A stretch of 6,271 bases of DNA from CAXGUU01 sp964012875 (GCA_964012875.1 CAXGUU010000199.1:1-6271), one strand, 5' to 3'; positions 1 to 6,270 are shown, counted from the first letter of the stretch. The notes: a model not told the origin generated them from the letters alone. Made by a program: numbers and translations.

Positions 1-2
1 AT

Positions 3-242
3 TACCGTAACAGCGAATTGTTTTCCGGCGCCGAACGTGCCGCGATCCACTATGCTGAAGTTTTAGCCGGCGATCATGGTTCGGCTGACGACGCCTTGTT
101 TGACGAGCTGCGCGAATATTTCACCGAAGGCGAGATCATCGATCTCGGCATGAGAATTCAGACTTTTGTTGGTTATGGTCGCCTTATACGCGTGCTCGAC
201 TTAGAAATAGGGAAAACCTGCCCGCTGCCGCCGGATAGCTAA
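3..242 (+). CDS. Carboxymuconolactone decarboxylase (AhpD-like) family protein, C-terminal part
   Basis: The reading frame is open from the left edge, so only the last 79 residues are visible and the true start lies outside; the TTG at 18 is internal. The visible part begins YRNSELFSGAERAAIHYAEVL and continues to a segment resembling FTEGEIIDLGMRIQTFVGYGR. In the CMD/AhpD family this is the usual C-terminal half: an 'eraal.yae' helix, then 'eeivdl...ia.f...gRl', ending here in CPLPPDS. Family members are small all-helical proteins acting as decarboxylases, peroxidase-like reductases or of unknown function. The catalytic Cys-X-X-Cys-type region of the AhpD subgroup would lie upstream and cannot be checked, so enzymatic activity is unassigned. 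The gene ends 33 bases before the stop of the convergent amidase gene. Family membership is well supported; exact function is not. Confidence 0.82.
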   Translation, partial: YRNSELFSGAERAAIHYAEVLAGDHGSADDALFDELREYFTEGEIIDLGMRIQTFVGYGRLIRVLDLEIGKTCPLPPDS

Positions 243-275
243 GCACGCCCTGGTTGCGCGCGTGGGCGCTGCTGG

Positions 276-1310
276 TCAGCGCTTCGATTGAGACTTTTTC
301 TTGCTGGTGCGGCGGCGTTTGGGTTTCACGGCGTTGAACAGTCGTTCCTTGGGGTACTCGGCGCCGGCAACGTGTTGCAGGGTGCCGAGCCGTACCATCT
401 GGTAGGTGCGAATTCTGAACGCCGGGTCGCACGACATCCGCACATAGATGTCACGCGGTGGCACCGCGTAGTCTTCTTCCAGCCATTCCATCAGGTTGGC
501 AGTGGCGTCATAGACCGCGTGTTCCATGGGCAGGTTGATACCGACTGCGACGATGCTGTCGGGTTTTTCGATACGCACGCAGGGCAGCCGTTTTTTCTTT
601 ACAACCGTGCAGGAGAGCTGCACGGTTGCGCGGGTCTCATCGGCGATCCCGGTAAACTCGGTGTCGCCCTGGCCGCCGTGGACATCACCGATATAGAGCA
701 AGCCGCCGTCGTTGTAACTGTTGAGAAAGATGGTGTGTCCGGCCCGGATATCGCGACAGTCGATATTGCCGCCGAAGGGGCCCTGTCCCAGTACAGAGGT
801 AAATACTTCGCGTTCGGGCGCTGTTGCCAGCGTGCCGATAAACGGTTCGAGTGGCCAGCTCAAGGTTTCCGAATACACGCCCGTACCGTCGCGCGTATGC
901 CCGCTCGGGCCGGGCAGGTGTTCAATCACGTGAACATATCCTTCCGCGCAGTCCTTGTACTTCAGGGAGTCACCGAGCGGACCCATGCGTGGCAGGACGC
1001 CTGAAAACCCGTAGCGCCAGGGGTCGACCCAATCGATGTGGACGGCCAGCACATCACCGGCTTTACAGCCTTCAACGTAAATGGGCCCCACGACAGGATT
1101 AAACAAGCCCGGGGTCGCCTTCGCCAGTTTGGCAAAGTGGGGGCCGTCAAAGCCGCGAACCTTGGGATTGTCGCTGTCGTCGGCGATCATGCCGGACAGC
1201 GCATCGTCAGTTTCAATCTGAAAAACCTCGCCCGCTTTAACGCGCAGACACGGCTTGTCGCGATTGTCGAAAGCGTATTTCTGGACTTTCCCGCGTTTGA
1301 TCCGTTTCAT
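276..1310 (-). CDS. Acetamidase/formamidase family amidohydrolase (FmdA/AmdA-like)
   Basis: A complete 344-residue protein, which fits the FmdA/AmdA family. Members hydrolyse short amides such as formamide or acetamide to ammonia and the acid, usually in the cytoplasm; no signal peptide is seen. Family landmarks are GPIYVEGCKAGDVLAVHID near residues 75-93, the GGNID box at 180-184, and the GDVHGGQGDTE box at 208-218, whose Asp, His, Gln, Asp and Glu are typical of the metal/active-site region. The usual QGDGE is QGDTE here. The start is the ATG at 1308-1310 because AGGGGAG (1317-1323) lies six bases upstream; an in-frame TTG seven codons earlier would place the ribosome binding site inside the gene. 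The C-terminus ends in a very basic tail (RRRTSKKKSQSKR). The gene converges on the CMD gene and is read leftward from its own promoter-like sequence. The substrate cannot be told from sequence; formamide or an acylamide are the likely candidates. Confidence 0.88.
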   Translation of the reverse strand: MKRIKRGKVQKYAFDNRDKPCLRVKAGEVFQIETDDALSGMIADDSDNPKVRGFDGPHFAKLAKATPGLFNPVVGPIYVEGCKAGDVLAVHIDWVDPWRYGFSGVLPRMGPLGDSLKYKDCAEGYVHVIEHLPGPSGHTRDGTGVYSETLSWPLEPFIGTLATAPEREVFTSVLGQGPFGGNIDCRDIRAGHTIFLNSYNDGGLLYIGDVHGGQGDTEFTGIADETRATVQLSCTVVKKKRLPCVRIEKPDSIVAVGINLPMEHAVYDATANLMEWLEEDYAVPPRDIYVRMSCDPAFRIRTYQMVRLGTLQHVAGAEYPKERLFNAVKPKRRRTSKKKSQSKR

Positions 1311-1316
1311 GATTGT

Positions 1317-1323
1317 CTCCCCT
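1317..1323 (-). promoter_or_regulatory. Ribosome binding site of the amidase gene
   Basis: On the minus strand the sequence reads AGGGGAG, six bases before the ATG at 1308-1310. It decides the start in favour of this ATG over the upstream in-frame TTG at 1329-1331, which has no comparable motif ahead of it. Confidence 0.75.
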
Positions 1324-1339
1324 GACAGCAAACGCGTTC

Positions 1340-1366
1340 AGTATAGCCTCTGAATCCGGTACTCAA
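1340..1366 (-). promoter_or_regulatory. Candidate sigma-70-type promoter of the amidase gene
   Basis: On the minus strand, TTGAGT (1361-1366) is followed after 15 bases by TATACT (1340-1345). The -10 box matches the consensus at five of six positions and the -35 box at four of six, but the spacer is shorter than the optimal 17. Initiation would fall near 1333 and give a leader of roughly 23 bases carrying the AGGGGAG ribosome binding site. No operator was recognised around it. Confidence 0.4.
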
Positions 1367-1540
1367 TATGTCGACGGGGCGAGCAGTCAGACCCCGCAAT
1401 ATGTGAGGCCTTCCCGGCCGCTGCACTGGATGCGAGGCTGTCTTATGCCTATAACACGATAAACGGCGCGTTCGTGGTTTGGATAAGTCGCTGCGGGACC
1501 GTTCCGGGCTTAAGTTTGCTCCGCCATCCAACCATCTTTT

Positions 1541-1690
1541 CTAGGCATCGAAGTGACCGAATGCTTCATCGTTGGTCATCGCGAGGAGGCGGTCGCGACC
1601 TTGAAGGCGCTGCGCGATCTGGGTGTCATGATCGCAGCCGATAATTTTTGGAGCCGGACATTCGTCGTTGTCTTACTTCAACTGCCCGTG
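1541..1690 (+). pseudogene. Remnant of an EAL (cyclic-di-GMP phosphodiesterase) domain with two frameshifts
   Basis: Three consecutive frame segments line up with the middle of an EAL domain. The first, from 1541, reads LGIEVTECFIVGHREEAVA and then TLKALRDLGVMIAADNF, matching the family pattern 'leiTEs.l......a...L..LGv.ialDDF'. After the T-run at 1645-1649 the frame shifts by one base and continues as GAGHSSLSYF, matching GTGYSSLSYL. A second shift near 1680 gives LPVV, matching LPVD. The TE dyad of the 'leiTE' motif is kept, but DDFGTG has become DNFGAG. The EAL signature and the C-terminal catalytic half are absent, and no start codon or ribosome binding site leads into the piece. It is therefore a dead fragment of a c-di-GMP signalling gene. 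The alignment is by eye over about 50 residues. Confidence 0.55.
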
Positions 1691-1990
1691 GTCGCCGGCA
1701 TGATCACCTGTTCGGTCGACCGCTGCCGACACCTTATCTCGAACAGTGCTCCGAAAATTACGGAGTCGCAGCATCCCGGAAGCAGCGTACCTCGTATTTA
1801 ATCGGCTCCGGTTGTAAGCGCCTGCGCGTGGATGACATTGTCATTGTTGCCAGTATGACGATGCGGCCATGTCCGGCATGGGCGCCCGGGTTTCGAAGCT
1901 GATAAATATCAAGCACACTGTGTCTCTCCGTAATACCGTGTATGACGGTGACAGATACTTTTTTTTACCCTGCAGGTGGTGAGTTCAACG
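1691..1990. other. Non-coding stretch between the EAL remnant and the exported heme-propeller gene
   Basis: No convincing gene is seen on either strand; the short open frames here lack ribosome binding sites and recognisable motifs. Small structures are present: CTCCG/CGGAG arms around a 7-base A/T-rich loop (1749-1765), and a TGATA-AA-TATCA palindrome (1900-1911) about 80 bases before the next start, which could be an operator but is too short to call. A weak hairpin followed by eight T's lies at 1934-1966. A clear -35/-10 pair for the downstream gene was not found. Confidence 0.5.
1934..1966 (+). terminator. Weak hairpin plus T-run upstream of the heme-propeller gene
   Basis: ACCGT (1935-1939) pairs with ACGGT (1945-1949) around a five-base loop, with a possible extra wobble pair outside it. 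After nine bases comes an unbroken run of eight T's (1959-1966). The stem is short and the T-run is not directly abutting, so it is a poor intrinsic terminator by itself. If real it would stop transcription from the decayed region, or attenuate transcription into the gene starting at 1991. Confidence 0.25.
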
Positions 1991-4018
1991 ATGCACGCGC
2001 AATTGCTACTTGGTCTGATTCTGGTTCTTACATTGCACTTCAGCCATGTTGCCAGTGCTAGCACCATAACCGGGACCGTGCTTAACAATGGGGGGCACGC
2101 GGAAGCCGGCGTATGGGTCGTCGCCGAGACGAGCGACCTGCCAACCGAGTATCGCAAGCTTGTCGTCACCGACCACGAGGGCAGATTCGTTATTCCCGAA
2201 TTGCCTGCAGCTCAATATGAGGTGTGGGTTCGAGGTTACGGCCTCGTCGACTCCGACCGCTATTCAGCTGCTGTTGGTGCAGCGCTTGAAATAACGGTCG
2301 ATGTCGCGAGCGAAGATGGCGAGGCCGCGCTCGTTTATCCGGCGAATTACTGGTTGTCGCTGCTTGACGAGCCGGCGCACTCGTCGCTGGCAGATGACCC
2401 TGCATATGTAAATGCGCAAGGCTGGTTGAGCCAGCTGAAGTTGAACTGCGCGTTATGTCACCAGCTCGGCGCGGCGCCGACCCGGCTCGGCAGCGCCGAA
2501 GTATTTGATGCCGGCCTGAAAAAAGCCGGTGGTATGAATTACTTCGCGTCTACGTTGGGACGCAAACGTTTGCTTGATGTGCTTGAACGCTGGAGTTCGA
2601 AAATAGCGCGCGGCACGGTGCCTCCTGCGCCGCCCCGACCACAGGGCCATGAACGGAATTTCGTCATCACGCAGTGGGGCTGGGGTGATCGCTATACCTA
2701 CGCGCATGACGAAATCGCGACCGACAAACGCTCACCTTCAATCAACGCCAACGGCCCTGTTTACGGCGTTGATCTCGGCAACGACTACCTGCTCGAGCTG
2801 AATCCACAAACGCATACTGCCGGTCGCCACAAGGTGCCCACCCGTGATGGCTTCGAAACACCATGGTGCGAACAGACCTATCAGGGAACGGCCACGAGTG
2901 ACGTGCAGCATTTCGGTTTCGGATCATTGGGATGTCCGGCCTCCGATGGCGTGACGCCTTATCAGGGCAAATATATTAATCCGGCCAATCCTCACAATCC
3001 GATGATGGGTAGTGACGGCCGCGTTTGGATTACCACGCAAATCAGGCGTCAGTGGGATGCGGATCTGCCTGAATTTTGCCGCGACGATCCGGTTATACGC
3101 GATCGCCGCCACCATCGGCAGCTGGCCTATTTTGAACCGTCCCGGCAGTTGTTCGAATTAGTCGACACGTGTTTTGGCACGCATCATTTGCAGTTTGATG
3201 AAAGCGACCGACTGTATACCTCCGGCGATGACTATGTGATTGGTTGGGTCGATACAAGAAAGTTTGATCCGACCGATAAGGACTCCCTGGCCCGGTCAGT
3301 GGGGTACTCGGAAGTCCGCATCGACAGTGACGGTGATGGCGATCTGGACCAGGCGCTGACCGGTTTTCGCTACGGTCTGATCCCGAATCCGGCCGATGGT
3401 TCAGTCTGGAGCGCGGTGCCGCCGGGGTTGGCAATACCGTCCGGTAGTAGCGGTCGCCTCGAGCGGTTTGAGCCGGCGACCGGACGCCATGAGATCTATA
3501 CGCCGCCGTCGCCCGGGCTTGGGCCGCGCGGGGTTGACGTTGATACCCAGGGCAACATCTGGACTGCTCTGGCCGGAAGCGGCCACGTTGCGCGCTTTGA
3601 CCGGCGGCGCTGCACGCAGTACTGGGGGCATGGTGACCAGTGCCCGCAGGGGTGGACGATGTGGCGGACGCCCGGGCCGCAGTTCGCCGACGGAACCACC
3701 ACCGATATGCACTACTACCTGTGGGTCGATCAATTCGACACCCTGGGGATGGGCCCGGACAGCATCGTCATTAACGGTACGAATTCCGATTCCCTGATCG
3801 TGTTCCGTCCGGACAGCGAGACATTTACCGTCATTCGCATTCCCTATCCCATGAACACTTTTACCCGTGGCCTCGATGGTCGCATCGACGATCCGTCCAC
3901 TGGCTGGAAAGGGCGTGGTTTGTGGTTTACCAACGGCATTGACCCGGTCGTGCATTCCGAAGTGCAACGCTCATACGCGGCGAAGATTCAGTATCGGCCC
4001 CACCCGCTTGCGCACTGA
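1991..4018 (+). CDS. Exported carboxypeptidase-regulatory-like / c-heme / Vgb-like beta-propeller protein
   Basis: Starting at ATG 1991 (GGTGAG seven bases upstream) the protein has 675 residues; in-frame GTGs at 1976 and 1979 are less likely. Residues 1-23 form a signal peptide with a long hydrophobic core ending VASA, although its n-region lacks Lys or Arg. Residues about 24-105 resemble a carboxypeptidase-regulatory-like beta-sandwich (STITGTVLNNGG through GRFVIPELPAAQYEVWVRGYG). A CXXCH heme-attachment motif, CALCH, lies at 153-157. From about 225 to the end are repeated beta-propeller-like strands (DGRVWITT, DGSVWSAV, QGNIWTAL with GSGHVARFD), as in streptogramin lyase/Vgb-type proteins. 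An Asp-rich loop, DSDGDGDLD, at 445-453 looks like a calcium site. Several further cysteines may form periplasmic disulfides. The protein is probably periplasmic and needs cytochrome c maturation. True Vgb lyase is a smaller cytoplasmic enzyme, so antibiotic lyase activity should not be assumed; an electron-transfer or oxidoreductase role is inference. It stands alone on its strand and converges on the GFA gene. Confidence 0.82.
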   Translation: MHAQLLLGLILVLTLHFSHVASASTITGTVLNNGGHAEAGVWVVAETSDLPTEYRKLVVTDHEGRFVIPELPAAQYEVWVRGYGLVDSDRYSAAVGAALEITVDVASEDGEAALVYPANYWLSLLDEPAHSSLADDPAYVNAQGWLSQLKLNCALCHQLGAAPTRLGSAEVFDAGLKKAGGMNYFASTLGRKRLLDVLERWSSKIARGTVPPAPPRPQGHERNFVITQWGWGDRYTYAHDEIATDKRSPSINANGPVYGVDLGNDYLLELNPQTHTAGRHKVPTRDGFETPWCEQTYQGTATSDVQHFGFGSLGCPASDGVTPYQGKYINPANPHNPMMGSDGRVWITTQIRRQWDADLPEFCRDDPVIRDRRHHRQLAYFEPSRQLFELVDTCFGTHHLQFDESDRLYTSGDDYVIGWVDTRKFDPTDKDSLARSVGYSEVRIDSDGDGDLDQALTGFRYGLIPNPADGSVWSAVPPGLAIPSGSSGRLERFEPATGRHEIYTPPSPGLGPRGVDVDTQGNIWTALAGSGHVARFDRRRCTQYWGHGDQCPQGWTMWRTPGPQFADGTTTDMHYYLWVDQFDTLGMGPDSIVINGTNSDSLIVFRPDSETFTVIRIPYPMNTFTRGLDGRIDDPSTGWKGRGLWFTNGIDPVVHSEVQRSYAAKIQYRPHPLAH

Positions 4019-4097
4019 TCTGAAGCGGTCTGAAAAACAGGTGCGGTTGTGCTGCCGCGATTATTCTGAGACTGCCCCTGGCGCGTTCCGCGCTGCG

Positions 4098-4559
4098 CTA
4101 AATGCCGGTCAGACGCGGACCGTCGGATGTTTTGGGCTGATGGCTGAAAAACGTATCGTCGTGATTCTCTGCGCTGATTTCACCGACGAAATGTGCTTTT
4201 GAACGCATGAAGACCTCGTTCTTAAGCTCAAACCAGAACGTCGGCGGGTCAAAGGTCCCCGCGGCGATGCCAACCATGCCGGGGAACACTTCCAGGCGCA
4301 TAAATGTGGTCACACCGCATTGCGGACAAAACTGGTTGTGCCAGCCGTAACCACTTTCGCTAGTGAAGCGATAGTCGCACGATGAACCAGCCAGGACTTC
4401 GACCTTGTCTTCGTCGAAATAGGCCAACACACCGAATGCGCTGCCGGCACGGATCTGGCAATAGCGGCAATGGCAGGCGCCGGTGACGGCCGTTGGTCCG
4501 TGCGTTCTGTACCGGAGTTGGCCGCACAGGCAGCCACCGTCGTGTGTGTCTTCGCTCAT
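4098..4559 (-). CDS. GFA-domain zinc protein (glutathione-dependent formaldehyde-activating enzyme-like)
   Basis: A 153-residue protein with the cysteine pattern of the GFA/Mss4-like fold: CLC at 10-12, CHCRYC at 29-34 and CPQC followed by GVTTF at 78-81. These seven cysteines match the two zinc sites of the family; one more, at 61, is extra. GSAFGVLAYF after the second cluster and the G-Y-x-W-H-N-Q-F-C stretch before the third are also typical. The ATG at 4557-4559 is chosen because AGGGA lies six bases upstream; the in-frame ATG at 4575-4577 and GTG at 4584-4586 lack such a site and would add a non-conserved N-terminus. Gfa itself was named for speeding S-hydroxymethylglutathione formation, but most short family members have no proven substrate, and no glutathione-dependent dehydrogenase is next door. 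No signal peptide is seen, so it is likely cytoplasmic. Its stop is 79 bases from the stop of the convergent propeller gene. Confidence 0.87.
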   Translation of the reverse strand: MSEDTHDGGCLCGQLRYRTHGPTAVTGACHCRYCQIRAGSAFGVLAYFDEDKVEVLAGSSCDYRFTSESGYGWHNQFCPQCGVTTFMRLEVFPGMVGIAAGTFDPPTFWFELKNEVFMRSKAHFVGEISAENHDDTFFSHQPKTSDGPRLTGI

Positions 4560-4678
4560 TTGGCGTCCCTGTTCCATCGTTTGCACAGACGGTAAGGCAT
4601 TTTCAGGGCTGGACCAAGCTTTGGGCCAGAACTGCGGCCAAATCAGGGGATTTGTTCAGAATCGATGGGAGTTTAAAT

Positions 4679-4699
4679 GCCGGGCCTTTGCGGCCCGGC
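4679..4699 (-). terminator. Strong GC hairpin, possible intrinsic terminator
   Basis: A perfect 8-bp stem, GCCGGGCC with GGCCCGGC, closes a five-base loop. On the minus strand it is followed by ATTTAAA, a weak T-tract; on the plus strand it is followed by G-rich sequence, so termination fits leftward transcription better. It would end transcripts from the TPR pseudogene or from the candidate RNA. The stem is convincing, but the termination role is less sure. Confidence 0.45.
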
Positions 4700-4735
4700 G
4701 AGGGGAGGTCCCAACAACAGAATCGAGGGGAGGTC
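4699..4735. repeat. 12-base perfect direct repeat, period 25
   Basis: CGAGGGGAGGTC occurs at 4699-4710 and again at 4724-4735, separated by 13 unrelated bases. The second copy sits inside the ATCGA/TCGAT inverted repeat (4722-4738); the first abuts the strong GC hairpin. The plus strand looks like two Shine-Dalgarno sequences but no gene follows either, while the minus strand is C-rich. Confidence 0.7.
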
Positions 4736-4759
4736 GATAAGTTGCTATTGGTGCAGCGC

Positions 4760-4787
4760 AGTATACGCCTTTTATGTCGCACCGCAA
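4760..4787 (-). promoter_or_regulatory. Candidate promoter upstream of the C-rich element and GFA gene
   Basis: On the minus strand TTGCGG (4782-4787) and TATACT (4760-4765) are separated by 16 bases. The -10 box matches five of six consensus positions and equals the one proposed for the amidase gene; the -35 box keeps only TTG. It lies in the gap between the TPR pseudogene and the GFA gene, where a promoter for the GFA gene is expected. Confidence 0.35.
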
Positions 4788-4865
4788 CATTTAGTCTGGA
4801 ACAAGACTCTTTCCAAATTGGATAGGACAGTCCATCCATTTCAGAAACGTCAGGGTGGCTTCAAA

Positions 4866-5697
4866 TCAAGCGTGGGCGGGTTCTTTTGCCTCGAATCCGG
4901 CCTTGCACAGGGCTAGCGCGTAGCGGGTGCGGTCCGCTTCGAAACGGCAGGGCACGCGGCTGGCGTGATCTTCGAGGTCAAAGTCAGGATAGGCCTCAAG
5001 GTAGCGGTCGCGGAACATCGCCGCGTCCTCGAGTGTGCCCTGCATGGCACAGCAGGCTGCGAACCAGCGGCAGTGCGAAATTTGCGGGGAGGTCAGCTCA
5101 CGAATGATGGCGCAGGCCTCATCGTAGCGTTCGCCCATGAAGTACGCGATGACGTACAAAGAACGCGGCCAGTCGCCAAGGTAAGGATTAATCTCAAACG
5201 CATGGTCGAGTAGTGCGATGGCCTTGTCCGGCTCGCCGTTGAGACTCAGTGCCTGACCCAGGAAGACGTAAGAGTCGGCGTCATTGACGTTCAGCTCCAC
5301 CGCCTTCTCAAAACATTCTATTGCTTTCTCAAGATGTTGCTTGAAGAAACACACCGTACCGAGACACAGGCGGTACGAATGCGACGAAGGGTCCATGTGC
5401 ACGGCGCGCTGTGCATACTCGAGCGCCTTTGTGAGTGACCCCTGGGTCGTCAGTCCAGTATTCGTTATAGGCCGACGCGTAGGTCCACGCCAGCCCTGAG
5501 TAGGCGCGCGGATATTCCGGATCAAGCTTGATGGCCTGCAGGTACAGACCGCGCGCGGCGAGATTGTCGTCGCGGTTGAAGCTGAGCCACAGTTCGCGAC
5601 CCCGCAGGACGAGGTCATAAGCTTCGACGTGTTCGGAATCGCCCTCGACATCCGCGGCGACGATTGCGATCAGTCGACGTTTGGGTTCAGTGAACAT
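4866..5697 (-). pseudogene. Class III adenylate cyclase/TPR protein, core deleted and frameshifted
   Basis: The ATG at 5695-5697 opens with MFTEPKRRLIAIVAADVEG, which matches the first strand of a class III nucleotide cyclase (family form RRLAAILAADVVGYSRLM). At about 5640, after residue 19, the frame runs straight into the C-terminal TPR module typical of cyclase-TolB-TPR proteins (EAYDLVLRGRELW, then ARGLYLQAIKLDPEYPRAY). The rest of the cyclase domain and the middle region are missing, including the second metal-binding Asp and the transition-state residues. At the C-run 5439-5442 (GGGG on the coding strand) one extra base breaks the frame; without it DDPGSLTKALEYAQRAV reads through, and TPR repeats continue to the TGA at 4866-4868. 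The repaired product would be about 276 residues with roughly five TPR-like units. The start lacks a good ribosome binding site. It lies 27 bases after the dimethylformamidase-like gene on the same strand. The frameshift could be a sequencing error, but the internal deletion would remain. Confidence 0.75.
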
Positions 5698-5724
5698 CGG
5701 TTTCGGGCGTCTTCGGCAATTTTT

Positions 5725-6270
5725 CTAATCCAGAACTTGTTTGCCACTCACGAAACGATCGAGCACGTTCTTGGTGATGCGGGACACGTTGTTCCTGTAG
5801 TTGTTGTGCGAAAGCGAACCCGGCCAGGCAATCGAGCTGGTCGAGAACACGCCGCCGCCGTTGGCCGTCGGGTAGAGCACCATGTCTGCCCGCACGAGTT
5901 CGCTCTCCTGGCCGCCCGTTCCGGGGTAGTTGATCAGCATTTCCTCGCATACCACGAGGTAGATGTCGGTGTGGTCTTCGGAAGATGCCAGTACGTAGGT
6001 GTTTGGCGGTGTACCCAACATGCGGTCGGCGCGGTCTAATTCAAGGCCGGCTGCGCCACCACCGATCAGGCCGAAGTCGCCAATCTTCTCGTCCTTGCCG
6101 ACACCGTTCATCACCCAGCGCACTGCCTTTTTGTAACTGTCTGGTTTTCTGACGTAATAGGAGGAAATGTCGAAGCCCTGGGCTGTGAATCCGGTACCGA
6201 CAATCTGCTGCGGAGGGCGCCCGTTACGGCGCCACAGGCCGCCGTATTCGCCAGTAAAGGCGTGGTAGTA
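5725..6270 (-). CDS. N,N-dimethylformamidase large (beta) subunit-like protein, C-terminal part
   Basis: The frame is open from the right edge to a TAG at 5725-5727, giving about 181 visible C-terminal residues; the GTG at 6121-6123 is internal, since conserved sequence continues upstream of it. The visible part resembles the C-terminal domain of dimethylformamidase large subunits: HAFTGEYGGLWRRNGRPP, GTGFTAQGFDISSYY, GDFGLIGGGAAGLELDRAD followed by LGTPP, ASSEDHTD, and VFSTSSIAWPGSLSHNNY followed by NNVSRIT. The characterised enzyme is an iron-dependent amidohydrolase that splits dimethylformamide into dimethylamine and formate, with a small second subunit. The metal ligands and the small-subunit gene lie outside the window, so substrate and activity are unproven; homologues of unknown substrate are common. 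The TPR pseudogene follows 27 bases downstream and may be co-transcribed. Confidence 0.78.
   Translation of the reverse strand, partial: YYHAFTGEYGGLWRRNGRPPQQIVGTGFTAQGFDISSYYVRKPDSYKKAVRWVMNGVGKDEKIGDFGLIGGGAAGLELDRADRMLGTPPNTYVLASSEDHTDIYLVVCEEMLINYPGTGGQESELVRADMVLYPTANGGGVFSTSSIAWPGSLSHNNYRNNVSRITKNVLDRFVSGKQVLD

Larger units (their letters stand above)
4676..4753 (-). ncRNA. Candidate small RNA or structured leader with C-rich, anti-Shine-Dalgarno-like motifs
   Basis: This is a hypothesis built from four nearby elements on the minus strand: a promoter-like pair ending in TATACT (4760-4765), a hairpin ATCGA/TCGAT whose 7-base loop is CCTCCCC (4722-4738), a second copy of the same C-rich motif left mostly unpaired (within 4699-4710), and an 8-bp GC hairpin (4679-4699). 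Initiation near 4753 would give a transcript of about 75-80 bases. Exposed CCUCCCC motifs able to pair with ribosome binding sites are known in several bacterial small RNAs. No family was recognised by sequence. The T-tract after the last hairpin is weak (ATTT), so the same transcript could instead be a long leader of the GFA gene, whose start is about 115 bases further on. Confidence 0.3.

Noticed and set aside
266..282. GCGCTG/CAGCGC hairpin between the convergent CMD and amidase genes
   Set aside because: The stem is only six base pairs, it overlaps the amidase stop codon, and the nearest T-run (295-299) is 12 bases away, so it is not a convincing terminator.
288..1004. Long plus-strand open frame opposite the amidase gene
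   Set aside because: It is antisense to a well-recognised family, has no ribosome binding site or recognisable motif, and is explained by the codon bias of the real gene.
1385..1540. A frame reading LDARLSYAYN followed by GAFVVW, faintly like the C-terminus of a GGDEF domain ('aD.aLY.AK..GRN.vv')
   Set aside because: Only scattered positions agree, the GRN signature is missing, and the spacing to the EAL remnant is far too short for a normal GGDEF-EAL protein without large deletions.
1553..1902. Plus-strand open frames starting at 1553 and 1648 as intact small genes
   Set aside because: They lack ribosome binding sites. The first 5' part is EAL-like but loses similarity at the frameshift, so they are pieces of a pseudogene rather than genes.
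3401..3967. Minus-strand open frame of 188 codons inside the heme-propeller gene
   Set aside because: It is a shadow of the plus-strand gene, with Pro/Arg-rich low-complexity sequence and no domain features.
4081..4093. GCGCG-TTC-CGCGC hairpin between the convergent propeller and GFA genes
   Set aside because: It has a short stem with a three-base loop and no T-tract on either strand. A Rho-independent terminator cannot be supported.
4603..4839. Minus-strand open frame across the gap upstream of the GFA gene
   Set aside because: It has no ribosome binding site or similarity that I recognise, and it runs through the hairpins and direct repeat, which fits non-coding sequence better.
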